Shown piece after piece: positions 22,339 to 35,333 of a stretch of 64,000 nt of DNA. The DNA lies in NCBI RefSeq assembly GCF_030272615.1, contig NC_081415.1:630765240-630829239 (forward strand). Reading direction: 5' to 3'. Source of the stretch: Cryptomeria japonica (Eukaryota > Streptophyta > Pinopsida > Cupressales > Cupressaceae). Position numbers and translations under genes: made by a program. Position 1 is the stretch's first letter; each line of letters starts with the position of its first letter. Under the pieces are notes generated by a model. The model did no database searches. It saw only the letters and a list, made by a program, of their open reading frames with translations, and had not been told where the DNA came from.

Positions 22339-25173
22339 ACCACTTGAGTGTGCCCCACATATACCTTTGTGCACTTTGCGTAGTGCCCATTCAACCTCCT
22401 GCCTGTCTAGACACCTTAGGAGGGAACCATCAAAGTGCCTTCTAAATAGGGTGTCTCCAACGATAGTGTAATGGGAACAACGATGGATAAAGGTTTGTTG
22501 TTGGGTTTTGGTGAAGTGTGGAGGAATGGTGTTATCTCTCAGGTAAGTGAAGGTCTCTTGATACCAAGGGGATTCAGGACCAACGAATACACACACCATT
22601 CTAGACTCAGGTAGGTCATACGTTGGTATGAGAAGTTGCTCGACCAAAAACTCACATTTCTGACTATGTGTTGGCATTTGCAGGAGGGAACCAATAGTGG
22701 CCAATGCATCTACAACTCTGTTGTTTGTGCACGGAATCTGATCAAACTTGATTGATGTAAAGTGTTGCTTGAGGTCCTCAACCATACTACGATAAGGAAG
22801 AAACTTGTCATCTTTTGTTTTATACTCATCATTGACTTGTTTAATGACAAGTTGGGAATCACCATAGACGTGTAATTCCAATATCTTCCACTCGTTAGCC
22901 AAACGGGGTCCAGTGATTAGTGCTTCATATTCTACAATGTTGCTGGTACATGAAAAGGCTATCTTGTATGATTTAGGGATGCAATCTCCTTGAGGTGTGA
23001 CAAAAAATATGCCTACCCCCAATCCATTATGGGTGCGAGAACCATCAAAATACAATTTCCATGTGGAAGACATAGTGCATTCACTATGGATTCATCTGGA
23101 AATTCAATGAGGATAGGGTGGTCACCTTGAAGCGGAGCGTCGACCATCTGATCTGCTATCACTTGTCCTTTGATTGCTTTTCTATCTACATATTCGATGT
23201 CGAGCTGACTTAGTAACATGACCCATTTAGCAGTTCTCCCAGTGAGAGCAGCCTTTGATAAGAGATACTTGAGAGGGTCGATCTTAGCAATCAATTTTGT
23301 TTTGTTGTTAAGCATGTAGTGTTGGAGTTTTTGTGTGTTGAAGATGAGTGCTAAGCATACTCTTTCAGTAGGGGTATAATTGAGCTCATACCCTACTAAT
23401 GTGCGACTGGTGTAGTATATAGCATGCTCTTTTCCTTGATCATATGTCTGTGCTAATAATGCCCCCAGTGCCACTACAGTTGCTGGTATGTACAAAAGGA
23501 TTGGATGTCATGGAATGGAAGGCATAAGAACCAGAGGTGATGTGAGGTGATGTGAGGAATGGAAGGCAGTCCCATTTGAATTTGGTATCCTTGCGTAGTA
23601 AGTGCGCAAATGGGTGACATTTATTTGTGAGCTGTGAGATGAAGCATCTGATGGATTGTAGATTTCCTTGGATGTTGCACACTTATTTGAGAGTCTTCCA
23701 GGGAAGAATTTCCATGATAGCTTTCACCTTTGCAGGATCAACCTTTATGCCTCTATGGGAAATAATCAAACCTAACAGTTTCCTAGATGTAACACCAAAG
23801 ACACATTTATTGGGATTAAGGCACAACTTATACTTTTCTAATCTCTCAAAGATTTGCCTTAAGATAGGGATGTGTTCATGTCTTGTCTTGGACTTTCCTA
23901 GGAGATCATCCACGTAATCCTCCATTATTTTATGCAAAATGTCATGGAAAATTGTTATCATTTCTCGTTGATATGTTGCTTCAGCGTTCTTGAGACCAAA
24001 AGGCATGACTTGATAACAAAAGGTGCCCCATGGTGTTGTGAATGTTGTTTTATGTTGGTCCTCTTCTGTGATCCTAATCTGATTGTATTCAAAAAATCCA
24101 TCCATACGTGATAACATTTCATTTCCCATTGTGAGATCTACAATCATGTCTATGTTGGGGAGTGGGAAGTCATCCTTAGGGTAGGCTTTATTCAAGTCTT
24201 GGAAATCTGTGCAAATGTGGATGCCCCCAGTAGCTTTTTTGATAGGGACAATGTTAGATACCCACTCAGGATAATCTATTGGTTTTATGAATCCCGTATC
24301 CAACATATTTTGAAGCTTTGCTTGGACAAGGAGTGCAATATGTGGATGCATCTTGCATAATTCCTGGTTTATAGGTTTAGCATCTGGATTAACAACAAGA
24401 TTGTGGACTACTAAGTTGGGATCAAGACCTGGCATGTCAACATATGACCAGGAAAAGTTGATCTTTGTTTCTGTGAGAAAAGTGATAAAGTTTTGTTCTC
24501 TTGATCCGAAAAGAACTTAGCAATGGGCACGTTCTTTGGGGTGTCTTCAGTGCCCACATTGATAGTGTTTGTTTCCTCTATCAGTAAAGTTGACATGTCT
24601 TATTGTGGGGGAACAATGGTAGGGAGGTCAAGTCCCTCATCCTCAAGTGCCTGATCCAGGTTTTCACTTGTGGATACACCCTTTGTTTTTACTTTTTCCT
24701 CGTCCAAAGGTACCTGAGGAAGGTTTTCACCTAAGGAATCATGATTTTTATTTTACTATCTTTTTGCGACTAAGGGTATTGACCTGACTACCAAAGTATC
24801 CTTTCTCATGTAGTTGAATCCCATGAATTTTGTTGCAGTCTTCTAAATTGCGCATAGTCATGAGAGCCATGTGAGCATTATCATTGACACATATGTCCAA
24901 AGCGGGTTTGTCTCGTTGGTCCCAATCTATAAGATCATGGTAGACAAGTTGCAACTCATGTGGAGTGGAAGGGATTATGGGGGTGATGGTGTTGATATGG
25001 ATATCGAATAAGATGTCATCTTCGTATTCAAAAGGCATTTCGTGAAATTCTTCTTCATCAAAGTCTTCAGAATCCAAGGAGGGACTTGAAGGGGTACCAG
25101 TGATAGTGATCTTAGCTACTAGAGTGTAACCCAAGACCCTATTATACTTGTATGAGATGGGATTTATTGGCAC
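22334..25173 (-). pseudogene. G2 pol, copy B: pre-RT segment, RT, RNase H and second RNase H
   Basis: Reading leftward: LVYHDLIDWDQRDKPALDIC; an open RT segment (24435-23683) with GLDPNLVVHNL, PKDDFPLPNIDMIVDL, MPFGLKNAEATYQR and YVDDLLGKS; RNase H (23495-23013) with YTSRTLVGYELNYTPTERV; and the second RNase H (23073-22339) with FDGSRTHNGLGVG, SNIVEYEALITG, YGDSQLVIKQ and VVDALATIGSL. The DEDD residues of the second RNase H are intact here, unlike copy A. Frame changes occur between segments and a short deletion lies near 23550. The host gene is cut at HSSGLT by the G1 insertion; integrase continues at 6293. Confidence 0.88.
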
Positions 25174-25678
25174 TTTGATTCCTTTTCTTTCGGCCCCAGG
25201 TCATGTCCTTTATAACCCATCTTATATTCCACTATGGCTAATGCTTTTGGATACATCTTCTTGGGAATCTTTGTTGGTTCTTCATCCTCTTCATGATACA
25301 ACCAAGAGGAAACATCTGTCTCGAGACTCTCTTCATCAAGTGGGCCTCATTGCTTGAAGGTGGTATCTTTGCATTGTAAAATGGGTTTCTGACCATTTTT
25401 GTATTTCTTTAAGCTTGCCTAATGACTTAGGAGACAAGGGGAGATTGCCTATTAATATGACATCCTCAAGTTTATATTCTCCACAACCATCGTCTACAAT
25501 CTTGACCTTAGGTTTAGTTGGGGATGAGGTGGAGGCAAATTTAGATGCGTCAAATGGAGGAGGTGGAGTGGGTCTATTTAATAGGCAGTGTTATGGATGT
25601 TTCCCCTCTAAGAGTTTGCAATACTGAAAAGGTTGCGGATCACCTCTGATAGTGATCTCTCCACCATTGAAGCAAAAT
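25174..25678 (-). pseudogene. G2 protease-RT linker with degenerate G-patch
   Basis: The minus strand gives DASKFASTSSPTKPKVKIV and CGEYKLEDVILIGNLPLSP. It then breaks into several stops before KMGYKGHDLG and PINPISYKYN with a terminal LGY. That is the position of the G1 G-patch and keeps part of its glycine pattern. Frameshifts make the exact limits uncertain. Confidence 0.5.
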
Positions 25679-26230
25679 TTAAGGCATTGGTGGTAAGTGG
25701 AGGGAATGAATCCATGAGCGACCAAGGAGAATGTTATAAGGGAGATAAAGATCCAAAGCTTGGCAAGGGGTATCAACTGTAACATGGCCCACTTGAAGAG
25801 GTAAAGTGATCATTCCTTTGGAAACCCTTTCTGCATCATCATAGGCTTTGATTGTGATTTGTCCTGACCTATCAACCAGGTCCTCAGAAAGTCCCAATTG
25901 CTTTATTAACTTGTATGTACAGAGGTTGAGTCTAGATCCACCGTCTATCAAGATGCGTTTAACCTTGTGTTTCTGGATAAGAGCTTTAATATACAATGGT
26001 TTATTATGATTGTCATTGGAAGTGAAAACAAGGTGTTGCAGGGAAGCAAGGTTTCCAATGAGGGCTTGGAATTGGGCAACATTGATGTTGTCAGGGACAC
26101 GTGAATCAAGGAGGGCTTGTTCCAAAATTTCTTTGTGGACAGGGGAGGTCTTGAGGAGCTCTAAGATGGAAATTTGTGCAGGGGTCTTCCCAAGATGATC
26201 AAGGAGATCATATCGGCGAGTGGATGACAT
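25679..26230 (-). pseudogene. G2 aspartic protease region
   Basis: The open segment starts MSSTRRYDLLDHLGKTPAQI. It carries KRILIDGGSRLNLC (retropepsin active site as D-G-G-S), ITIKAYDDAERVSKG and LYLPYNILLGRSWIHS. It is homologous to G1 12578-13423. The ATG shown is internal to the polyprotein, so this is a domain and not a separate gene. Confidence 0.82.
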
Positions 26231-28453
26231 GGGGGGAGGATTCGATGGGGGAGGAGCTCCTTGGATAGTTACTCTTCCGCGGTGAGTGATTACATTGTAG
26301 TCATGGGAAGTGGAAGGTGCGGTGCCTTGAATGACTATTTTAGCAGGGTTGGGTCTGCTTGCCAGTTGTGTAGGGGCAGGACCACCTTGAACAGTGACCC
26401 TAGGTCAGTTTTGAGAAGAGGGAGGGTTTGCTCCCTAGATAGTGATGGCGTTGACATGGTTATCTATAGGCTCTATACGACTCACCAAGGAGTCAAAGTT
26501 GGATATATAATTAGTGTAATCATAGTTCACAACATTAGATGATGAGGCCTTGCCTTTGTCATGCTTCGAGAAGTGTTCCTAGTACATCTTGAGTTTATTG
26601 TTATTGTTACCAGGTTTTGTTGCTGCTACCTCAATATCATCCTTATCAATCAGATCTTGCATATAGTTATTTAGTTTCATACACTTTTGTGTATCATGCC
26701 CATTGATATAATGATAATCACGGTACTTGTTCTCATTATACCACCTAGGTTTGGGTTGGTTTGGATCAAACGAGCAAGTTATCGGAAAGACAACCGCACC
26801 AGCCTAGACAAGTTTTTGAAACACAACCTCAATGGGTTTAGCAAGAGGGGTATACTCCATTGGAGCCTGATTGTTTCGCCCCTGGATTGAGACATTGTTT
26901 GGGGGTCTTTGAGATTGATTTTGATTGTTTTGCTGAGTATTTAATTGACGATTAGTGGTGGTGGACTTTGAAGGAGCGGCCACGGTTTGGACCCGCTTTG
27001 CGTCAGTGACACCATCATTGACTATGTTCTTATTTTTAGACCAAAATTTTGGTTTATCATTGTAATAAGAGGAAGTATTCTGACTTGATTTTTTATAATG
27101 CTTTAGAGTGCCATCCTCTAATAACAAGACACGTTCAAGAGTTAAGCCCTTGTTAGACAAATTTTGGAAAGACTTTATACACTAAGATGTCAAGGGTTTT
27201 GATAGTTTGGGTACCATATTTTTATGAAATAATTCAATTTGGTGTTGTTCTGGCATATCCCACTAGAATTTCTTGATAAGGTATCACCACCTCTGCAAGA
27301 AGTTGGTGAAAGTTTCTCCAGACCTCTATTTTGTGTTACAAAGGTCCATCATGGAAACATCATTGACAATGTTGTAAGCATAGTGGGCCACAAACTTTTA
27401 TGCTAAGTCTGGAAAGGAGGTGATAGAACCTCTGGGCAGGGACGAGAACCATGCAAGAGCATCTCCCATGAGACTCTTAGGGAAGATTCTATGAAGATAT
27501 AAATAACTATAGGATAATTCTTGCCATAAGATGTGAAACTCATGGACATGGTCTTGGGGGTCCCCCTTACCCTCATACTTAGGCATCTCAAACCCTGGTG
27601 GGTAAGCTGAAACTGATATTGAGGTATCATAAGGACAAGGAAAAAATTCCTCAAATGAATAAGGTTTTCTTTTGTTAGTCCCTTCCTTCATGTTTTTTAT
27701 GATGTTTTTCATGTCCCGAATTTCCTTGATTATATCATGTTGTGGGCCTTGAACATGATGGACCTTGTTTGCCTCGAATATATGGTGAGTCATGGAAGGT
27801 ATACCACCACCACTAATATATTGGTAGGATGAAGAGGTGAGAATGTGAGATGTGATGAGCGATGTGATGGGGACTTGAGAGGTGACAATTGGTCGCAACC
27901 CACAAATTGTTGTGGAATGAGGAAGAGAAGTATTGATGAAATTAGCGGTATTGTTGAGAGGGATGGAAGATTGTGGAATAGATACATGTGGGAGGGTAGA
28001 AGAGGATGACATAGAAGAATGTTGGAGAATAGACGTGATCAGGTTGGATAATGGTATAAATGCCAAAAAGGAAGAAGGTTGGATGGAAACCATGGGGATG
28101 GATACCGCGGGTGCTATAGATTGAGGATAAATAATAGGCGCAACAATGTGAGTAGGAGCAAATTCTCCTTGCAGTTGTTGATCAAGAATGCATCTATCGA
28201 AATCAAGGGGAAGGTGAGCTCCATTTTCAATAAGGGTCTTTAGGAGACCACTAGGATTGTGTCGGATGAATTTCTCCATTATTTCTTGTTTGTATGAATC
28301 CTCTAGGAATGTTCGTACTTCCGGGGAGAGGTCATCTTGATCAACCATGTTAGGGTCCACTTGTGGTTGTGGATCTTGAATGTTGGGATGTACATTTTTC
28401 CCTTGCATGGGATCTTGTGTAGGGTCTTGATATAGGACACTAATGTCCGACAT
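26231..28453 (-). pseudogene. G2 gag
   Basis: Gag starts at ATG 28453 (MSDISVLYQDPTQDP) and stays open to 27398. This section has a proline/serine/isoleucine-rich region, an FFPCPYDTSISVSAYPPGFE block and KYEGKGDPQDHVHEFHILW, a classic gag phrase also seen in G1. Beyond 27398 stops appear (for example in the ...SGE context, TAG for CAG), then an open segment 27160-26804 with KPKFWSKNKNIVNDG shared with G1. At about 26640-26760 the finger reads RDYHYINGHDTQKC, in which the first Cys is replaced by Arg. Gag would form the particle shell. Confidence 0.85.
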
Positions 28454-31295
28454 GCCATATTGTTGTTCGGCTATCTTCTTCTTTTGAGATCAAGTTGTGA
28501 CCATACAAGAATAATCTTAGGGAATATTTATTGGAAGAAAAACTTGATGAAAGGACTTAGCTAGGATTTTGGATTTTGGATTTTGAATTCATTTGGATTT
28601 GATAGAATGATTAATTAGGTTCTTAGATTAGGACAAAAGTTTGATTAAGATTGCACCTTAGTCCTTGGATGAGGATTTTAGGTGGGGGATGTTGATGAAA
28701 ACCACAAACAAGGTGGCAACCAAGTTGGGTAAAATTTAGACCTTAGGATAATGATCAAAGTCTCTTTCTACTAAGGATTGACTAATGATCCCAAGAAAAA
28801 TAAAGACATAGGATTGGGGTCTTGATCGACCCAAAAGATGAGGCAAAGGTACTTGGGGGAGATTCTTTCCCAAGCAAAAAACCCAAATGATAAATTGATT
28901 TAAGATGAGGTCTAAATAAAACTTCACAAGGTATAAAACCTTAGAGTGAGGTTGATTTGATTGAAGTATGATTGATTAAGGATTTATTTGATTGATTGAA
29001 GATTGCTTGGATTATGAGGTTGATTGATGTGCTAATTCCTTGGAAAATATTGATGATAAAGATCAAAGAAGGATGATAGTGATGAATAGAATAAATTGAT
29101 GACTTAGATTATCCTTGGGATGGGAATGACTCAATAAGTGATAGGTTCAGACGACAAATTGTATGAAGGGATGCGACCACCCCGATTTTGATGATAGTTG
29201 GTATTGAAAGACAAGCATGATCTTTAGTGTAGGGCACAGACTCTTAGTTCATCACAAGCATCAAACTCGTTCTATGACCATGAGTATAATCGTGATATCG
29301 ATGCAAAAAGGTCCTATGTTTGAGCAAGAGTTTGCGATTGGTATACCAAAACTTTTGATGTCTAATGAGTTGGGCTTGGGTAAGCTTCTTCTCCTTGATT
29401 GGACGATGGATAGACTTCTTGGGATGCTTGTACACCTTAGACTTATGGAACATGAGGTGAAAATGAGGTGGACTAGATTTGGACTTTGATTATGCAAGGT
29501 GTGAAAATTTGGATTTTGGAAATATTTGTCAAATGTGGAAAGTGGGGAGGTTGTTTGTCAATCTACTCTTGGCAATGAAACATCAAGCATAGAAAACACA
29601 TTGGCCAAGTGTAACACTCAATGTCAAGTGTGCAAGTGATGTGGGGCCTAGATTATCCCAAATTGATTTTACAAGTATAGCACAAATGAAGACACTTGAA
29701 GACAACACAAATTAGGTTGGAAAGTGGAAACCACTTGATAGGCCCCTCGCATAAGCAATACCTCACTTAGGCGAATAAATAGAGATTCAGGTAGCACTGG
29801 CTCCCCTCCACGTCACTCATTTCTCAGGAATAGCAAATTCTCTTACCCCAAAGATCCAAGGTTCTATCAGTTGGGGAACTTACGTCTCATCTTGAGTGGA
29901 TACATGAGGAGTAACTTCAGATACAATCTGCATCCCTTGCACTATCAAATGTAGGATTTTGGCTACTAAAATTGGTGTCTAGTGTAATTTTCGAGGGATC
30001 ACCAATCCGATGATGAATTCTTGATGCAAGCCAGTTAAGGCTCTAACTGAGCTTATTGGTGCAGGGAAGGCCCCCACATACGTCAAATTCACTTATCACT
30101 CCAGCCGCTTGACCAACTTATTTATATAGCGGCTCAAAAAACCTGCTCGAGATCGCGTCGAGAGAGTTGATATCCCTGACGTGTCCCAATTCGAGATACC
30201 CTTGTGGGGTGATGAAATCCCCAATCAAGAATAGCCCTCAACTACAAAAATGAAAAAAAGGGTGTTGTTGATCACTCATTCTCTTACACCCAAGATCTGT
30301 GAAGGCGAGGGGAGAGGATACTAGAGTGCAACAGTGGGTCCACTCGACACTAAATGTGCAAGCGCACCAAACACAAAAGACAATGGTTCATTTTAATCCC
30401 ACATGTTCATAATTTTCTAACTATAAATGCAATAAGAAAACTAATTTAGTGGAAAAAAGTATGTGTTGGACCAACGTGCTGCAACAAAAACAGTTAGTAG
30501 TTTTAGTTTTTGGTCTTGGACAAACGGTACAAATTTGTAAAACTCAAAATTTGATCAATAAACAAAAATCCCTAAGGGATGCAGCACAGGTGTTGTTCCA
30601 CAAGCGGACGCACTACGACGCCTACGTAGGCGCTGATCCGCCTGCGCATGTGCCGAAGTAAGTCTGCAGCCTACAAAAACCAAAAAGTGGGAAAAGGACA
30701 TAATTTAGAATTCAAAAATATTAACCGCAGTTATACCTGACCAGACGCGCTTATGCAGAAGCCTACGCGCTAATGCACTTGCGTACACGTTAAAAACAAG
30801 AAAATATAGAAACAATTAGCGGGAAAACCAAAATTTCAAATTTCAAATGTGTGAGGGAGCAGGCTTATAGGGTTCAACAGATGCGTTGGAACTAGGGCGC
30901 AGGCGTTGATCTGCCTGCACACGCGTTGATGCGCAATTAACCCAAAAAGTCAAATTTTGAACTAAACATAATTTAAAACTATTTTTTTTAATTTTAACTG
31001 ATTTTTTATTTTTTAACTAATTAGGAACAAAAATTTTTTTTAAAAAGAAATCTAAAACATCAAACGAGGAAAATTAAGAACAACGGACGCGCTGAAGTTG
31101 TGATGCTCATGTTGATCGGCAGACATGCAAAAAGGGTGGGTTAGTAATATTTAAATTTCAAACGGTCGCACTAATGCACAGGCGCACACATTGAAACTGC
31201 AACACACGCGCTATTGTGCAGACACCTGCGCTGATCTAGAACTTGCAGCTAGAAACCACAAAAAAATTGCAAAAAAGGTTAGATTTCTGGGACGT
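28454..31295 (-). other. long 5' leader of G2
   Basis: This 2.8-kb stretch between the primer site and gag has no convincing coding sequence; the short frames near 29217-29497 show no motif. Part of it (30560-31260) keeps unusually many CG-containing words such as GCGCTGATC and CGCCTGCGCA within an otherwise AT-rich, CpG-poor context. A longer than average leader is common in Tat/Ogre relatives, some of which carry an extra upstream ORF; none is evident here. Confidence 0.55.
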
Positions 31296-31315
31296 GGTTC
31301 CCATCGGGCATGCCA
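31296..31315 (-). other. candidate primer-binding site of G2
   Basis: Immediately inside the LTR end (CA on the minus strand at 31320-31319, spacer TTT), the minus strand reads TGGCATGCCCGATGGGAACC. The TGG start and position fit a tRNA 3'-end primer site. I could not assign the tRNA by eye. Confidence 0.55.
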
Positions 31316-31318
31316 AAA

Positions 31319-32608
31319 TGAACCAAGGTAAAACTGAGGTGATAGGAGATAATGGTTAATTCAATCCATAAAACATCCAAACATATCAAAAACAAGATTA
31401 AATACCATTATACCTTCACAATCTTCACTTGTTCCTCAGATTGAGCTTTTGATGAGATTGAAGTTGTGCCCCTTCTCCAATCTGATTTGATTAGATAAAT
31501 GGATTGATGTGGATGGATCTCCAATGTGCACAACAAATGGATTAATGATTAGATGGATGAATGTATGATGGATGCTCAAGTGGGATGCAAGTGGATAGGT
31601 ATGGATATGTGAGGGATTTGACTACAATGTAGGCTCTTGGAGAGATTCTTGAACTCAAAAGTGGCAACATAAACTTACTAGAATTGGAGATGTCAAATGA
31701 GGGGATGGAGACCCCAATTTATAGAATTAGATGGAGCAAAATGGATGGTCAAGATTGAAAAGCAATGGAGGGCTAGGATTGAGAGTAAGAGATCACATGG
31801 ATGAAGGGACAATGACATGACAAGGGGGGTGGAGACCAAGAGATTTTCCATAAAGGAATTTCTTGTCTCCACCCTCCTCAAGGTACATGGGGAAGAGTTC
31901 CCAATGCACCTAGGAAGGATAAAAAGAATTAAAAATTCCTTGGGGGATGCACATGGAATTACAAAATCCCATGATATTGTGTGCATGGGGATTGGAGAAG
32001 GGAAAATGAATTTTAAAATTCCTTGGGGAGAATGTGAGATTTTTAAAATCTCACATTCACCCAAAAAGGGAGCATTTAAGGTGGAAGGTGAGGAGGGGGA
32101 CAAGAGGATTTAGCCATAAATGGCTATGGTTGACTTTTCTGCCTAATCATAGGGATTAGCCACTGACAAGGGATTAAAGGGACTATTTAGAAGAATTAGG
32201 TGGGGATTAGGAGCAAGTGGGATTTGTAGGAGGATTTGACTAGGAGAGAGAATGAGTGGGAGTAATTAAAAATTGAAGAATAATGCTAAGTAGGATTGTG
32301 AGGGTTTATAGAAGAATTAATTAGACTAATGATGGATTAGGAAAAGGTGATTTGTAGGAATCACATGGATTAATTAATTAATTGAAACTAATTAATTAAA
32401 GGGGGGATTAAGAAGAATTAATTTTTGAGTACTTTAGAAGAAGAAGGGAAAATTGATTTATTAAATAAATCAATTATATGAACTATAGTGGCAATATTAA
32501 TTAGATTAAATTTAATTAATATTGAGAAGAATAAAGGCTAACACAATTAAATAAATTAATTATGTAAGAGGGTTAAATTAATTAAAATAATTAATATAAG
32601 TGTCTACA
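31319..32608 (-). mobile_element. 5' LTR of G2
   Basis: On the minus strand it starts TGTAGACACTTATATT at 32608 and ends GGTTCA at 31319, giving 1290 bp. Its first 407 bp match the 3' LTR at 1-407. A TATA-like box (minus TATAAAT) lies at 31717-31723. The outer flank begins TGGGTACC with no PPT, as expected for a 5' LTR. Confidence 0.8.
31717..31723 (-). promoter_or_regulatory. TATA-like box of the G2 5' LTR
   Basis: The minus strand CTATAAATTGGGG lies about 400 bp before the LTR end, comparable to the G1 arrangement. Confidence 0.5.
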
Positions 32609-32673
32609 TGGGTACCTTATATTTTACATCCTACTTAAATGGGTATAATATCCCTTAATCTACAAAAGAAGCC

Positions 32674-33222
32674 TTGAAGGAGACTTGTGTGTCATTTATC
32701 CAAACTTCTTCTAAATTACTTCCCACCTCTCCTTCCAACTCATGTCTTGATGATGATGAGCGATCTTTAGATTTTGATGCTAGGAATGAAACCTCTCCTC
32801 TAGACATTTCAACATCTATGCATGGACACAATGGATATGGTTTAAGATGTGTGCAACAAAGTTTTGATGGTCATGAGAAATCTACACAACACTTTTCCCA
32901 AGAAGATATAGGTTTTCAAAGTCCTCCTTTGTTCACATGCCCTCCTCCATTGTCTTCTTACAACTTATCATCAAAACAAGAGAGTATATTGTATGAGCTT
33001 CTTAAAGCCAACTTGATTAATCTCCCTTTAAAGAATCAAAGAAAGAATATTAAGAAAAATCAACACTATTTTTATTTTTGCAAGTATCATCTGAAAATCC
33101 TTGGCCATGCCACTAATGAATGCCAAGATTCAGCAGATAAAATTGAACACCTTATTGTAACTATTACCATTCAAATACTAGATGGCAATGAGTTGGACTC
33201 TAATATTTTTCCTTTCACATAA
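32674..33222 (+). pseudogene. gag 3'-part remnant of gypsy family G3
   Basis: The 182-codon open frame ends in YELLKANLINLPLKNQRKN, then FCKYHLKILGHATNECQ. This is a C-X2-H-X5-H-X4-C variant of the nucleocapsid finger seen in G1 and G2, followed by IEHLIVTITIQ where relatives have IQDLID. The first half, with many Ser/Pro/Asp residues, is not recognisable. It lies just outside the G2 5' LTR and no protease or RT follows it, so it is an internally deleted element. Confidence 0.6.
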
Positions 33223-33759
33223 CATCTAAGTTCCTATTATGTTGCTCCTCATTATGTGACATTGGTATCTTACATATTGGGGGGCTCATTATCATTCATG
33301 ATGGTACAATTTCAAGTGCAATCATACTTTGGTAGCAACATAATAGTATTTTTATTCTTGTCTCCATGCTTGGTGGGCAAGAATAGCCTTTCAATCACCC
33401 TTTCTCACTTTCCCTTTGTGAAGTAGGACCTTTATTAAGGATCTCTTATCAATTGTGGAGGTGTATATCCCTATTGAGGATCTCCTTCCTCTTATTGGAA
33501 TAAGTATCCATAATGAGGATCTTATCCTTGCCTTATAAGTGCATATCCTTAATTGGACCTCTTCCTTAGTGTTGAAAGTCTATAATCATTCACCAAATTC
33601 TTCCCTTTTTTGAGTGGTATCTTTTATAATGAACCCTTCTATATTATGATATGCATCCCTTTTGAAGATATTTTGCCTATTTTAGAAGAGTGTTTCTTTT
33701 ATAAATGATCTCTCTTTGGTGTCCTTGTCTTCATGCTTGGGGGGGCAAGAATAATGTTT

Positions 33760-33886
<127 letters not shown>

Positions 33887-34409
33887 AAGATTGCCTTTTT
33901 CCTTTGTTGAGTTGCATCTTTCATAATTTGATGTCATTTCTTATGAGTGTGTGTGCATTCCTTGTTTGAAATGGTGCATCTTTTATGAACAATCTCTTCT
34001 TAGTGAAAGTATGAGATCCTAAGAATCCACTTTGGAGAAGGTGCATATTCTCAGTCCTCTTATCCTTCCAGGATGTCATCTTTATTAAGGATATCATCTA
34101 CCCTTGGAGGTAAATATCTTTATGCAAAGATCTTTCTATCATTTGTTAATCATACATCCCTCAAAAGGATCCTTTACATTTGTTGCAAGATATCTCTTTT
34201 ACAATTATCTCTTCCTTGCTTAAAGAAACAAAGCCTACTTAGAAGTCTTTCTTTCTAGCTTGGAATGCGTGCATTATTGATTAGCAGATATCTCCTTGGT
34301 GTTGAAGGTGGGTATCCTTTTTTCTACCTTCCTTAAGACATCAACATACGACTATGTTGACATCTTAAGGGAGGGCATATATGCGGCCTCCTAGTTGCAT
34401 TTTAGACTA

Positions 34410-34655
34410 TCAATTATCAAAATAGGATTATTGCATCCTCTTTCTTAATCCTCATTTCATTTATCAGTATAGGATTATTGAATCCTCATGCATAATCCTC
34501 ATTTCATTTATCAATATGGGATTGTTGCATACTCATGTTTCATCCCTATTTTGTCCATCATTCATGGTATTATTGCATCCTCATGTATAATCCTCATTTA
34601 ATTTATATGGGATTGTTGCATCCTCATGCTTCATCCTCATTTTATGCATTATTAA
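34410..34655 (+). repeat. degenerate tandem repeat, about 4-5 units
   Basis: Units contain GGATTATTGCATCCTCATG and AATCCTCATTTCATTTATCA with variable length (roughly 45-70 bp). Confidence 0.7.
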
Positions 34656-35318
34656 ATGTCTTAAATAGGTTGAAGCACACTGAAAAATAGAGCAAAGAGT
34701 TACACGGGTTGCTATACACTTGAAACCAGACATCACTTGCACACACACACGAGGATGAGTGGAACTAGCTAAAAATAGCTAGACTATTCCTACTCTCCTC
34801 CCCAAAATGGATCACCTAGATAAAAACATCTAGGGGCAAGTAGTCCATGCCCTTTCTCATCATTCTTCTCATGGATCACCCAGATAAACAAATCTAGTGT
34901 GTATTCATGCTCACTCTCCTTCCTCTCATGAACTCATAGTTTTTCTATTGATAGTTCATGGATGATGCTTGCTTTTCTCTTTTATATGATCACTTGTGTT
35001 CATGAGATGGCATTTTTCAAGAATGATATTAGTTGTTGATACATTTTGATATCAAGGTCTCTTCGGCTAGTTGAATTGAGGTCTTGTTTTGGTCTTTAGC
35101 TATTATTGTGTGTCTTTTGTCTTTGTTTGTCTTTTCAATTCCTATTTTGTGTGCTCTTGTGTATGCTTGAGTGATTTAAGATTCTAAGATTGGGGGCTTG
35201 GTTCCTTGAAATTAGTGATATCTTATACTCCTTGTGGTTTTACTCCACATTCCTCATCTTCTTCATCTCTCTTTCTTTTACTTTATTGTGAGTATTTGCG
35301 TAAGCTCATACTCCCGCT

Positions 35319-35333
35319 AAAGTGGGGGTTAAA
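35319..35333 (+). other. polypurine tract of G3
   Basis: AAAGTGGGGGTTAAA directly precedes TGTAGCATCC, the presumed LTR start. Confidence 0.6.

Noticed and set aside
29217-29497. Possible upstream ORF in the G2 leader
   Set aside because: Frames of 69-90 codons on both strands have no family signature or good initiation context; treated as noncoding leader.
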